Shown: positions 47,187-56,572 of the stretch, piece after piece
Position numbering within the stretch: the stretch's first letter is position 1
Layout of the letters: every line of letters begins with the position of its first letter
DNA from: Ensifer sp. LCM 4579
Lineage (GTDB): Bacteria; Pseudomonadota; Alphaproteobacteria; Rhizobiales; Rhizobiaceae
Assembly (NCBI RefSeq): GCF_001854885.1
Contig: NZ_MDDV01000024.1
Location: 300,984 to 364,983, forward strand
Reading direction: 5' to 3'
DNA: 64,000 nt
Notes under the pieces: model-generated
The model's database searches: none
What the model was told of the DNA's origin: nothing
What the model saw: only the letters and a program-made list of their open reading frames with translations
Program-made: the position numbers and the translations under genes

Positions 47187-47939
47187 TCAAACGGCCTCCC
47201 CGCAGGCGCGGCGGAAGCGGCGCACGGTCTCGGCCATGCCGTATTCCAGTGCATCGGCCGTCAGCCCGTGGCCGATCGACACCTCGGCAAGCGCGGGGAT
47301 ATGCGCGGCCAGAAGCGGCAGGTTCGCGACCGTCAGGTCGTGGCCGGCATTGACGGCAAGGCCGAGGTCGAGCGCAATCTCCGCCGTGCGGCCGAGCTCA
47401 ACGGCGATCCGCTCCGCCTTCTCCGGATCGTCGTAGCAGCCGCCATAGGGGCCGGTATAGAGCTCGATCCGGTCTGCCCCGGTTTCCTTGGCGATCCTCA
47501 AGGCTTCCGGATCCGGGTCGCCATCGGCAAAGAGCGATACGCGAAAACCCTTCTTTTTGAGCCGACCGACGACGTTGCCGAGCAGATTGTGGCTCTTGCG
47601 GAAATCCCAGCCGTGGTCGGAGGTCGCCTGCGCCGGATCGTCAGGCACCAGCGTCACCTGTTCCGGCTCATGCCGCTCGACGAGCTCCAGGAAGCTCTCG
47701 TTCGGGTAGCCCTCCATGTTGAATTCCGCGTCCGGGAATTCGTCGTCGATCAGGTCGCGGATCGGCTGGAGATCGGAGAAGCGGATGTGGCGCTGGTCGG
47801 GACGCGGGTGAACGGTGAGCCCGCTCGCCCCCGCCGCAAGGGCGATGCGGCCGAGCCCGGTCACCGACGGCCAGGGAAGATCGCGCCGGTTGCGCAGCAT
47901 GGCGACGGCATTGAGATTGACGGAGAGTTTGGCGGGCAT
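47187..47939 (-). CDS. pdxJ: Pyridoxine 5'-phosphate synthase
   Basis: 250 residues, TIM barrel. It condenses 1-deoxyxylulose 5-phosphate with 3-amino-2-oxopropyl phosphate to pyridoxine phosphate in the DXP-dependent B6 pathway, in the cytosol. Diagnostic blocks are [34 protein letters not shown] (catalytic Glu), VTLVPD, VSLFAD, VNAGHDL and EVSIGHGL. Start ATG 47939. It precedes the MocR regulator on the same strand with a 77-bp gap. Confidence 0.96.
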   Translation of the reverse strand: MPAKLSVNLNAVAMLRNRRDLPWPSVTGLGRIALAAGASGLTVHPRPDQRHIRFSDLQPIRDLIDDEFPDAEFNMEGYPNESFLELVERHEPEQVTLVPDDPAQATSDHGWDFRKSHNLLGNVVGRLKKKGFRVSLFADGDPDPEALRIAKETGADRIELYTGPYGGCYDDPEKAERIAVELGRTAEIALDLGLAVNAGHDLTVANLPLLAAHIPALAEVSIGHGLTADALEYGMAETVRRFRRACGEAV

Positions 47940-48156
47940 GTCGCAACCTTCACAGAAGCACGCAGAAGCGGGGCAGATTTTTAGATTATATCAGCCTTCT
48001 ACCGCAGATTTTGCCGAACCGGAATCGCCCGCGGCGCTTTTGCACGCCGAATCCGCCTTTTGACAAACGAGAGATAGGTTGATATCAACATAGCCGCCGA
48101 AACCGAGTGCTGTAGACTAGCGTCAGGACCCTAGGCAATCCGGGAGGAAAGCGATC

Positions 48157-48863
48157 ATGACGACGCAGACGACATTGATCCCCGCAAAGGAGCTTGCGGC
48201 AAGGAACCGCGCCCATTTCCCGAATGAAAGCGCCGAATACCGACAGGCGCGCAACGCGCTGCTGGCGGAGGAAATCGAGCTCAGACGCCACGTCGAGCGC
48301 GTGGCGGAGCTGCGCCGGCAATTGCCCGCTGGCGGAGAAGTGACGAAGACCTACCGCTTCCAAGGCGAGAACGGGCCTGCAACCCTTGCCGATCTCTTCG
48401 GCGACAAGGCGACGCTGATCATCTACAGCTACATGTTCGGACCGCAGCGCGAAAGGCCCTGCCCGATGTGCACCTCATTCATGGCTTGTTGGAAGGCAAG
48501 GTGCCGGACATCGAGCAGCGCGCAGCCCTCGCCATGGTCGCCCGCTCGCCGATCGAACGTCTGATCGAGGCCAAGAGGGCGCGCGGCTGGACGCAGCTCA
48601 GGGTCTATTGCGACGGCGACGGCAGCTTCACCCGTGACTATGTGAGCGCCGAGGATGCAGACGTTCCCGGCTACACCGTCTTCACCCGCAGAGACGGGAA
48701 AATCCGGCATTTCTGGAGCGGCGAAATCGGCGGCGAGATGGCCGACCCCGGACAGGATCCGCGCGGCGCACCGGATCTTGACCCGCTATGGACCCTGCTC
48801 GACACCACGCCCGAGGGCCGTGGCGCCGACTGGTATCCGAAGCTGAATTACGACGGCGGTTAG
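48157..48863 (+). pseudogene. DUF899 thioredoxin-like gene, frameshifted
   Basis: The first 111 codons from ATG 48157 encode the DUF899 start, up to RPCPMCTSFM (48457-48486). Then the frame is lost: the natural continuation GLLEGKVPDIEQRAALAMVA, ARSPIERLIEAKRARGW and the family ending RGADWYPKLNYDG are read in another frame up to 48863. One base is missing near 48487. The alternatives are a sequencing error or true inactivation; both halves otherwise look intact. Confidence 0.85.
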
Positions 48864-48901
48864 CCGACAGTCATGGGAAAACCCACGCATGTCGGCTTGG
48901 C

Positions 48902-49018
48902 CTACTGCATGTCTCCTTTAATCGACCTCGATTAATGGACAAAGACATGCAGCAAATCAGAGTGCTACAGCGACCTTTGCGCGTCTGATTGCGTCTGATA
49001 AGACGCGCGGCGCTGTAG
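48902..49018. repeat. RIME1-like element, copy 5
   Basis: CTACTGCATGTCTCC ... GACATGCAGCA followed by GCTACAGCGACCTTTGCGCG ... GACGCGCGGCGCTGTAG; here the second hairpin carries a 10-bp duplication (GCGTCTGATT). Lies between the DUF899 pseudogene and the stop of the large acyl-CoA ligase gene. Confidence 0.85.
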
Positions 49019-49034
49019 CGATAGCCTTTACCCT

Positions 49035-51749
49035 TCAAACCACGAATGCGCACAGTTCCTGGGGCGTCCGCGTGTCCATGTTGCGTCCACGATTGAGATG
49101 GTCGTCGATCTCGGCGGCGGCGCCGATCATCCGACCGTAGAGGAAGACGTTGAACGCGGCGGTCTCCAGGTCCCGCTCGCTGAGAGCGCCCGATCGGTAA
49201 TCCTTCCAGAGGATCGCCAGCAGCAGCGCCGCGATCACGGCGTCGATGTTGACGCAGAACACATAGCGCGAGGCACCCGTCTCGTAGAGTGCCTGCACCA
49301 GCGCTCGGTAGAAGGCGTGGAAGACGTTATAGTCGCCGCGCGCGGACATATATTCCGCGATGAACTGCTCGCGGGGATCGTAATTGACCGGCTTGCCCCT
49401 GAAGATGGGATGATGGACGCCCGGCAGGGCGCGAGGTCCGTCAGATCCCGCCTCCTTCGCGTGGCGCTTGTCATGCTTGTATTTTTCCGCAAAGGCCAGC
49501 GCCATCGCCTTCAGGTCGAGGCCATGGCCGGGATCCGACGGATCCTTCAGGTCCACGCCCCTGAACTGTTCGATGAGGAAAGCCATGCCTTCGAAGCCGT
49601 TGCCACCATGGCTGTAGCCGCTGTGGCTCAGGAAACCGATCATTGCCTTGTTGATCTGCACCCGATCCGGGGACTGCGGACCATCTGCGGCGACCGCGCC
49701 CTTGGCACCCTGCGCAGTGATCGAACCCGGACCGTTCGAGATCAGGAGACCTGTCAATATCTGCAGGGGCCGCACTTCATCCTCGGTCGGCTTCTTGCCG
49801 GTGAGGGCCAGAAACAGGAACTCGGCCATCGTCCAGCGGCCGAAGCGTTCGTCGCGCGGGATTCCGCAAAGGCTACCGCGCCGGTGATCCCGGCCCGGGA
49901 TCGAGGCGCCGATCATCACGCCGTAGAGTCTCAGATACCAAGGCAGCGTCTCCGCCGTCAGCCGGGAAATCCGTTTGCGCATCAACGGCCCCCAGGCGAT
50001 GGTGGTCGATATCGCCGCCAGGATCGCATCCCGCGACAGGCGGCCGCCAAGGGACTCAAGGAATTTCAGGAAGACCGACCGGCCGCCCCGCTCATGGACC
50101 GCTTTGAGCATGGCCTCCGGCCGGGGATCGTTCGCTTCGGCTTCGGTTGCGAGAAAGAGTGCGCGGGTCTCATCGTCGACCGCGATGACGCCGACGTCGA
50201 AACTTTCGTCGCGACCGTCCAAAAGGCCGGAATGCGCAAACAGATCGATGAGCCGTGCGCTGCAGGCGAGTGCGCGTTCGACACGCTTTGGACCGATGAT
50301 CGCAGTTGCCGCGGCCATGACCGTGTTCGGTGAATTGCCGGCATCCCGCGCGGCATCGGCCGCTGCCAGCGCCGGATCGCCGACGAGGTTTATTTCGGCG
50401 GCGACGGCAATATCGAGCATGGCCCGATCGTTCTCGGTCGCGATCTCATGCACGAGCGGCAGCGCGAAATTCGCTTCGAGCGGCTGGAGCGCGAGATCGA
50501 GCACCGAATAGCCGTGGACACTCGTGACCTGCGTCCTCGGGTCCATCACGGTAGCCCCGGACTTGTCCTTCATGTTCTGGCGCGGGATCACGGCGCCGAC
50601 CTGAGTGCGGAGCCCCTTGATCTGTTCGTCATAAGGAGAGACCGCCTCGACCGTCGGAAGGGCCAGTTCGGCCGGAAGCTCGAGCCCCTGGTCGTTGGCG
50701 ATCCAAGGCTTGAGCGCGAGGTTGCCGCGGGGCGCAAAGTCGGGCGTCTCGCCGTTGAGGCGCATGACTGCGCTGAGGGCTGCCGGGATATGGGCAATGT
50801 TGGTGACGACGGCGCCCTTGGCGGAGACGACAGGGTGTTCCGGCGTAAACAGCGCGTCGACGCCGAAGGCCTCCATGAACCAGCGCTCCTTTTCCTCCGC
50901 TCGATCGCCGGAACCGGCAAGCGCGCCGGCATGGCCCACGGCACGGGTCAGCTTCGATTTCCAGCGTCCGACGACGCAGGCGACGACCGGTTTGCCGAAG
51001 TCGACGGCGTGCTCGTAGTAGCCGCCGGGCTCCGCGTAGAGCACGGCGGCCTTGCTGCGGGCGTCGTTCTTGAGCGCATGGGCAAAATCGCGCGCGGCAT
51101 AGTGGATGTAGACGTCCTTGCCCGACGAGATGAGAGTGGTCGTGCCCCATCCCTCGGTGCCGAGATACTGGGCGATCGTCGTGGTGAAGCCGCCCGAGTT
51201 CGAGAAGATCGCGATCGATCCCTTGAGCAGGACCTCGTCGGGATGATCGCCGCCGAGCGCGCCGCCAATCCGCACACGGTTCCAGGAATCGGCGACACCG
51301 AGACAGTTGCCGCCGATGATGTCGATCCCGTTTGCCTGTCCGAGAGCGCGGATCTCACGCGCGTCATGCACCGAAATCTTCTCGGTGATCATGACGATTT
51401 TGCGGAGGTCGGGATTGACGCGGATCAGTTCTGCGACACCGTCGCGCACGCCTGACGGCGGCAGATAGACCACGCCCGTATTGAAGGAGAGGCCGTCGGA
51501 AAGCCCCTCGCGCACGTTGTTGTAGACGGGGATGTCGCCGACCGGCGTTGCCAGCCTTTGACCTCGGCGCCCCGGCGAGGTGCCGAACACCACGTTGCCC
51601 CCGGAGAAGGCGTGGCTCACAGGGGTCACCTGGCGCGACTCGCCGCCGAGGATGTTGAGCACACAAACGCGATCGGTTCGTGTGGCCACCTCGTCGAGCG
51701 AGTCGAGGCCGAGATAGTAGGGAAATCCTTTGATGCCCGTCTTGTGCAT
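49035..51749 (-). CDS. Large subunit of an ATP-citrate-lyase-like enzyme (CoA-ligase plus citrate-synthase-like domains)
   Basis: 904 residues. Residues 20-340 match the CoA-binding/ligase half of ATP-citrate lyase, with phospho-His motif VGHAGALAGSG (His273). Residues about 580-900 match the citrate-synthase-like lyase domain: PGVHHPIF (His779/780) and VNIDAV (Asp836). Where ACLY has the first catalytic His (DHGPAVSG) this protein reads SNGPGSIT, so Asn672 replaces it. Residues about 340-580 are extra compared with bacterial AclA (about 610 residues). It is second in a two-gene operon. The product may not be citrate cleavage. Confidence 0.75.
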   Translation of the reverse strand: MHKTGIKGFPYYLGLDSLDEVATRTDRVCVLNILGGESRQVTPVSHAFSGGNVVFGTSPGRRGQRLATPVGDIPVYNNVREGLSDGLSFNTGVVYLPPSGVRDGVAELIRVNPDLRKIVMITEKISVHDAREIRALGQANGIDIIGGNCLGVADSWNRVRIGGALGGDHPDEVLLKGSIAIFSNSGGFTTTIAQYLGTEGWGTTTLISSGKDVYIHYAARDFAHALKNDARSKAAVLYAEPGGYYEHAVDFGKPVVACVVGRWKSKLTRAVGHAGALAGSGDRAEEKERWFMEAFGVDALFTPEHPVVSAKGAVVTNIAHIPAALSAVMRLNGETPDFAPRGNLALKPWIANDQGLELPAELALPTVEAVSPYDEQIKGLRTQVGAVIPRQNMKDKSGATVMDPRTQVTSVHGYSVLDLALQPLEANFALPLVHEIATENDRAMLDIAVAAEINLVGDPALAAADAARDAGNSPNTVMAAATAIIGPKRVERALACSARLIDLFAHSGLLDGRDESFDVGVIAVDDETRALFLATEAEANDPRPEAMLKAVHERGGRSVFLKFLESLGGRLSRDAILAAISTTIAWGPLMRKRISRLTAETLPWYLRLYGVMIGASIPGRDHRRGSLCGIPRDERFGRWTMAEFLFLALTGKKPTEDEVRPLQILTGLLISNGPGSITAQGAKGAVAADGPQSPDRVQINKAMIGFLSHSGYSHGGNGFEGMAFLIEQFRGVDLKDPSDPGHGLDLKAMALAFAEKYKHDKRHAKEAGSDGPRALPGVHHPIFRGKPVNYDPREQFIAEYMSARGDYNVFHAFYRALVQALYETGASRYVFCVNIDAVIAALLLAILWKDYRSGALSERDLETAAFNVFLYGRMIGAAAEIDDHLNRGRNMDTRTPQELCAFVV

Positions 51750-51771
51750 GGAGAGACCTCAGCGCAGGAAC

Positions 51772-53052
51772 TTAAACAGGGGATTTTATGCCGAGCAATT
51801 GAGCAATCTCGGCTCGGCCGCCCGCCTTCATCCAGGTATCGACCTTCTTGGCGTAGTTCACGACCTCCGAAATGGCACTGTCGAAGCCGAAGAAGCGGTA
51901 GGGAAGGTTCAGGGAATCGCAGGTCTCGGCGAGCGTGCCCATACCCCGCACGAGGTTCGGGCCGCCGCGGCCGACAACCACGAACAGGGGCGTCGGCCCG
52001 TACTCACTGAAATGCTCGCGCAGCGCGTCGCCCATGGCGCGAAAGGTCTCGTGGATGTCGGTGTTGTTCGACTTGCCGCCGATGATGAAAAGCACGTTCG
52101 CCTGGCGCAGCCAGTGCTTATAGCAGATGCGCGCCACCTCCTTCATTTTCCCATAGGGCGGATTGCCCCCGAAATCCGAGGAGATGATTGCCGCCTCGCC
52201 GAGCACCTCGGTGACCAGCGAGTTGGCGCCGCCGCCAAATGTCGGCGCCAGAATCGTGCCCTTGTCGTTGATGACGAAGACGTCGGATTGGCCCTGATGC
52301 GTGCGCAACTGGTTGACCTCCTGCTCGAACTCCGAAGTGTCGGCGGTGAACAGATGATCCGGCAGGCCGAGGCGCTGCCAACGCGGGTCGTCACGATCGA
52401 ACCCGCATTTGAAATCGCAGGCGACCGGTGTCAGCCGCCCCTCCCGCCCGGGTCGCATGCGGATCGGGTTGAGCTCGAGCGTGGTCATGCCGTAGTGGTG
52501 CATGAGTTCCCAAAGTCTCGGCAGGTACTGAACCAGCGGCGAGATGACCTCCTTTGGCGCACCGATATCGGAGAGCGCATTGGCGACCACGAAGGCCTTG
52601 AGACCTGTCAGCGCCTCGAACGGGACCTGCGCGACGTATCTGGCGTCGACGTCTTCGATGTCGACGCCGCCCCTGTGGGTCAGCGTTATCGTCGGAGCCC
52701 GGAACTCGGTCGAGTCGGTGATAGAAAAGTAGATCTCGTGATCGGCCGGCACGCCGCCCTCGAAGGTGACACCATTCGCCTTCGCCACCGCATTTTCATG
52801 ACGGTGCTCGACGAAATAGAGGCGCTCCTTCTCGGCAAGTGCGGTCTTCAGATCGGTCGCCTTGCCGATCAGACCAGATTTGCCCTTCTTGCCGATGCCG
52901 CCCTTGAAGAGGGGCTTGATGAAGATGAGCTTGTGGCGGGCGATCAGCGCCTGGATCTCGTCCTCCGTCGCTCCTGGACCAAGCACGTCCGACGTCGGAA
53001 ACTCGACGTGCTTGAGCAATTTGGAGCCGTACAACATGCCGGTGATCTGCAT
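51772..53052 (-). CDS. ATP-grasp small subunit with citrate-binding domain (AclB-like)
   Basis: 426 residues, matching the N-terminal part of ATP-citrate lyase: succinyl-CoA-ligase-type ATP-grasp (residues 1-240; MTTLELNPIRMRPG provides Mg ligands) followed by the citrate-binding region with GGGANSLVTEVLGEAAIISS, GGNPPYGKMKEVAR and IIGGKSNNTDIHETFRAMGD. Stop lies 22 bp before the large subunit. Together they would bind acyl acid, ATP and CoA. The start ATG is at 53052. Confidence 0.8.
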   Translation of the reverse strand: MQITGMLYGSKLLKHVEFPTSDVLGPGATEDEIQALIARHKLIFIKPLFKGGIGKKGKSGLIGKATDLKTALAEKERLYFVEHRHENAVAKANGVTFEGGVPADHEIYFSITDSTEFRAPTITLTHRGGVDIEDVDARYVAQVPFEALTGLKAFVVANALSDIGAPKEVISPLVQYLPRLWELMHHYGMTTLELNPIRMRPGREGRLTPVACDFKCGFDRDDPRWQRLGLPDHLFTADTSEFEQEVNQLRTHQGQSDVFVINDKGTILAPTFGGGANSLVTEVLGEAAIISSDFGGNPPYGKMKEVARICYKHWLRQANVLFIIGGKSNNTDIHETFRAMGDALREHFSEYGPTPLFVVVGRGGPNLVRGMGTLAETCDSLNLPYRFFGFDSAISEVVNYAKKVDTWMKAGGRAEIAQLLGIKSPV

Positions 53053-53134
53053 TGTCGTTCTATCCCTTGCGTTCAGACCCAGGTTGCGGGCCCTGGTGCG
53101 GTGCGTTTGCCTTAGTTACCCGGACCGACGTCCG

Positions 53135-53329
53135 GACGACTTCGCCGCCGCCGTGACCGGCGGCCGCCTCGGAGATAATCCGGGTGGCGGCCGCGTTGGC
53201 GCCGATGTCGTCGTAGTCAATGATGCGGGGATGTTTCTTGGCGAACGCATCGAGCGCTGCCTCTGCCTGCGACAGAGCGGTCGCGGCGAAAATGGAAATG
53301 CGGCCTTCCTTCTTGGCCGCGGCACGAAC
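53135..53329 (-). pseudogene. Remnant of an ABC solute-binding protein
   Basis: About 65 codons read AAKKEGRISIFAATALSQAE then FAKKHPRIIDYDD and ATRIISEAAAGH, the typical N-terminal mature part of Fe(III)-type binding proteins. No signal peptide, no C-terminal domains. It lies directly upstream of the ATP-grasp gene, on the same strand. Decayed leftover rather than a functional gene. Confidence 0.55.
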
Positions 53330-53524
53330 TCGTCGTCGGCCGCGCGTGCTGACCCCGCCGCGCAGGGCGTGATCGCAGATCTTAATCCAAGAGCCATGAT
53401 AAAAGCTGTCAATGCCTCCTCCCTTTGGCAGTGACGATTTTCCGGGAACGTCTGACCGCGCGAGCTGTATAAGCGCGGCCGCGGCGTCGCCCCGGAGGAC
53501 ACGCCATGACTGGAATGCGATCAA

Positions 53525-54008
53525 AGCTTCCCCGACCGGGCCCGTGCCTCCTCGGCAACATGCGGCCGGTCTCCCTCAGGGAGTTCGATTTTCGACAACA
53601 GACAGAGGATGCTGATGGCCCGCCGCGGTACGACGACGCCGGCCGTCGGATTCTGATCTCCTCCCTGCTACCTGATCCCCCTCCCTGCGGAATTCACAAT
53701 GCATGGTAGATTGGAAATCTGTCACGATCCTGTCACCGCCGGGGTCGACCTGAAGCAGCCACTCGCGCGTGATTCCGTTCTCGGCACTTGCCGTCGATCG
53801 CACTTGCCCCCGCAAAGAAGCCCCGACAGCGCCGGGTCGATCTGCCTCGCTTCATTTCAGCTTCATTTCAGCAAAAGCTGACATTTCTTCACCGAAATCT
53901 GACAACCACCATCTTTGGGTCTAAGTTTCGAATCAGGTTAAAGTTGCCCGTCTTTCGGAAACCCAACCCTTTGTACCGGCATCCTGCCCTACGCTTTGGA
54001 GCCCATCG
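53525..54008. other. Intergenic region with short direct repeats
   Basis: No gene is supported. Around 53850-53905 there are tandem copies of TTCATTTCAGC and a half-inverted AAAGCTGACATTTC, which may be binding sites for the regulator that begins at 54009 or its promoter. Reading frames here lack ribosome-binding sites. Confidence 0.4.
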
Positions 54009-55103
54009 ATGATACCAGCCGAAAGGCCCTGCGACGAGACGATCCGTTCGGCACTCGCCCGGATTCTCGGCAGCGACGGCTTTCAGCGGTCGGAGCGGCT
54101 GCGCGCCTTCCTCGCCTATGTGGTCGAAAAGGAGATCGTCGGCGAAGGTGCGCAGTTGAAGGGCTATTCGATCGCGGTCGACGTTTTCGGCCGTTGCCAG
54201 AGCTTCGACGCCGACAGCGACCCACTCGTGCGCGTGCATGCCGGCAAATTGCGCAAGCTGCTCAAGGTCTTCTACGAGACGGAAGGTGCCGAGGAGGAAT
54301 GGCAGATCGCCGTCCCGAAGGGAACCTATGTGCCGGAATACCGGCGCCGGCGCGAACCGGCCGCCACGCCACCGCAAGCGGCAGGCGTAAAGCGGCGCCC
54401 CCGCCGGCGCGGCTGGCAGCCGCGCCCCTTCTCCTCGCCCTGGGCGGTGCTGTCGGTGTTGCCGCTACTTCTCTTCATGCCGCTGCCCTCACCGGAGGTG
54501 ACGCTCGGCATCGAGGCGGAGGCGAAGCTCGCAAATGGCTTGATGGCGAGCGTCCGCGGGCTCCCCACCGTCAGGATCGGCCTGGCCGGCCGGCAGCACG
54601 GGATCGCCAAGCAATATGCCGCAGCACTGCGCACGGCCGCGCAACGCTACGAGACGCTTGCGAAAGCCAGTCTCGACGGCACGACGTCGGAGCCCGCCGC
54701 CGTGAACCAGGCCCTGTCCTTTTCGGTGATCGTCGCCTGGCAAGACGGATCGAAGCCCGGCCTGCGCATCACGCTCCGTCACGACGGCGAAGGCATTCCG
54801 ATCCGGGAAGAATTCGTGGCCGCGCAAAGGCTTGCGAGCGAGGCCGATATTCACTTCGAGATAACCTCGCTGGCCGCACAGCTTTTTGCGCTGGATGGCG
54901 AGATCTATGCCCACGCCGCCGTGGAAGGTCTCGGCAGCACCCTGATGGAATGCATGGCGGCCACGGCGCGCTACAAGAAATTGTTGACGCGCGAGAGCTT
55001 TCAACGGGCTTGGGACTGTCAGCAGACGCTCGGCCCTCTCAAGGGCGACGAGCCCCTCTTCATCCTGTCCGCCCGCGGAGCGCCAGGACATGGCAGCCAC
55101 TGA
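54009..55103 (+). CDS. Membrane-anchored regulator with rhizobial winged-helix N-terminal domain
   Basis: 364 residues. Residues 10-105 contain a conserved block (RSERLRAFLAYVVEKEIVGE, QLKGYSIAVDVFGR, RVHAGKLRKLLKVFY, VPKGTYVPEY) present at the N terminus of many rhizobial regulators annotated as cyclase-like; it is a DNA-binding-type domain. A membrane helix follows (about 142-160), then a periplasmic domain. The layout is CadC/ToxR-like: DNA binding inside, sensing outside. Start ATG 54009. Signal unknown. Confidence 0.75.
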   Translation: MIPAERPCDETIRSALARILGSDGFQRSERLRAFLAYVVEKEIVGEGAQLKGYSIAVDVFGRCQSFDADSDPLVRVHAGKLRKLLKVFYETEGAEEEWQIAVPKGTYVPEYRRRREPAATPPQAAGVKRRPRRRGWQPRPFSSPWAVLSVLPLLLFMPLPSPEVTLGIEAEAKLANGLMASVRGLPTVRIGLAGRQHGIAKQYAAALRTAAQRYETLAKASLDGTTSEPAAVNQALSFSVIVAWQDGSKPGLRITLRHDGEGIPIREEFVAAQRLASEADIHFEITSLAAQLFALDGEIYAHAAVEGLGSTLMECMAATARYKKLLTRESFQRAWDCQQTLGPLKGDEPLFILSARGAPGHGSH

Positions 55104-55481
55104 TTGCGCGTGACCGCGATGCGTCCCCCGCCGTGGTTGAACAACGGATCTGACTTCAAAAATGCAACCGGCACAAGAATCGCGATGGCGAGCCTGTTCT
55201 TTTTGTTGATTCGCGCTTACGGTGAATTCGTATATCTTAGTTGAGTGCCTGGGTTGCTCGCTGGAGCTTGGCACGTTCATCCGAACGCGCACGGGCCTTC
55301 AGTCCGGCAGCGCTCGGCGTCTCGTTGACGCCAGCCTGAGGGCAAGCACATTGGTCTGAAGTAGCCGTGCCCCGTGCACGATGTGCCTCGCGAAGCAAGC
55401 AGGTCGGCGGCAACGCCGGACGATGCCCGGAGGCAGGGAACATCACCTCACCCTCGGGCTACAGAGCGCTTGAACGGGGAC
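55104..55481. other. Intergenic region with no supported gene
   Basis: About 380 bp between two regulatory genes on the same strand. Contains a relatively AT-rich spot near 55190-55245 (TTTTTGTTGATTCGCG) that could hold a promoter for the next gene; nothing else is recognisable. Confidence 0.4.
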
Positions 55482-56180
55482 ATGGGGATGCCGCAAGATT
55501 CATGGAAGCAAGATGCATGGAGGCATGCCGGTCGGTCGGAGCCACCCGGCCCTGCCGGTTTTTTGCCGAAATTGCCCGTACCCTGTCCAGGGACGGACGA
55601 GCGGCTCGCCATCGCCGACATGGCAGAGGCCTTCGGCGTGACGCATCGGACCTTGCATTTCTATGAGGAGAAAGGCTTGCTCAACGCCGCGCGGCTCGGT
55701 CCCATGCGCGTCTATGACGGGGCGCATGTCCGCCGCATGGCCGTCATCAACGCCTGCCGGGAAATCGACATGCCAATCGCCGCCATCCAGGAATTGATGA
55801 CGGGCCTCGACGGAGCAAAAAGCCAGGCGGAGGCCGACGGCGTTTTCGAGACCGCGCTGCGCGCCCGCCGGCGCGAACTCGCCGCCCAGCAATCGATCCT
55901 GCGCCGGCAGATGCAACGGATCGCCGAGCTCCTCGAAACGGCCGCGAACGGATGCGGCGAGGTTTCCGCCAACCCGGATGTGCATCTCTCGCCCATCGAA
56001 GCCGAATGCCTCGGCTTCATGGCCGAGGGCTACCCGGCCGCGCGCATCGCCGCGCTCATGGACATGGACCTCAAGGCCGCAGTCACGCTCGAAGCCGGCA
56101 TCATCCGCAAGTTCGACGCCCATAATCGCTTCCAGGCGGTGGCCAAGGCGGTGCTCGCCGGCATCATCGCCGCGGAATAG
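55482..56180 (+). CDS. MerR-type regulator with additional C-terminal LuxR-type helix-turn-helix
   Basis: 232 residues. Residues about 40-110 are a MerR winged helix (LAIADMAEAFGVTHRTLHFY then EEKGLLNAARLGPMRVYDG) and a dimerisation coiled coil (about 125-160, RARRRELAAQQSILRRQMQR). The last 60 residues, LSPIEAECLGFMAEGYPAAR, IAALMDMDLKAAVTLE, IIRKFDAHNRFQAVAKAVLA, follow the GerE/LuxR DNA-binding pattern. Start ATG 55482 with GAACGGGGA; an ATG two codons later is possible. No effector-binding cysteines are seen. Confidence 0.75.
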   Translation: MGMPQDSWKQDAWRHAGRSEPPGPAGFLPKLPVPCPGTDERLAIADMAEAFGVTHRTLHFYEEKGLLNAARLGPMRVYDGAHVRRMAVINACREIDMPIAAIQELMTGLDGAKSQAEADGVFETALRARRRELAAQQSILRRQMQRIAELLETAANGCGEVSANPDVHLSPIEAECLGFMAEGYPAARIAALMDMDLKAAVTLEAGIIRKFDAHNRFQAVAKAVLAGIIAAE

Positions 56181-56386
56181 GATCGAACCGAAGCTTGCCC
56201 GCCCGCACAAACCGCAACGATCTGTCGCAATAATTGACGGACGGAAGAGCGCCGAAGAGTTGTCATTGCCCCCCGGCGGCAGTAGCATTCGCGCGGATCT
56301 GCACGTCTTGGACGAGGATCCCGCATCTCTTGTCAACGAGATGCTTCCGACCGGGCCGAACACCCTCCCACAGTTCGCCGGTCATA

Positions 56387-56493
56387 CTACAGCGCCGCGC
56401 GTCTTATCAGACGCGCAAAGGTCGCTGTAGCACTTTGAATTGCTGCATGTCTTTGTCCTTTAATCGAGGTCGATTAAAGGAGACATGCAGTAG
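56387..56493. repeat. RIME1-like element, copy 6 (reverse orientation)
   Basis: CTACAGCGCCGCGCGTCTTA ... GGTCGCTGTAG then TGCTGCATGTCTTTGTCC ... GGAGACATGCAGTAG. Same orientation as copy 1 and opposite to copies 4 and 5. The gap 56181-56572 holds only this element. Confidence 0.85.
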
Positions 56494-56572
56494 GAAGCCT
56501 ATTTCCATCCGACGCCATTCAATGGCGCCTCCGGCGATCTGCGTTGCATACGGACGGATATACTTGGAGGAA

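Noticed and set aside
48468..48863. Independent gene starting at GTG 48468
   Set aside because: Its sequence is the missing second half of the DUF899 protein begun at 48157; better read as one frameshifted gene.
55237..55446. Minus-strand 69-codon frame upstream of the MerR-LuxR gene
   Set aside because: No ribosome-binding site, Arg/Ala-rich composition typical of shadow frames.
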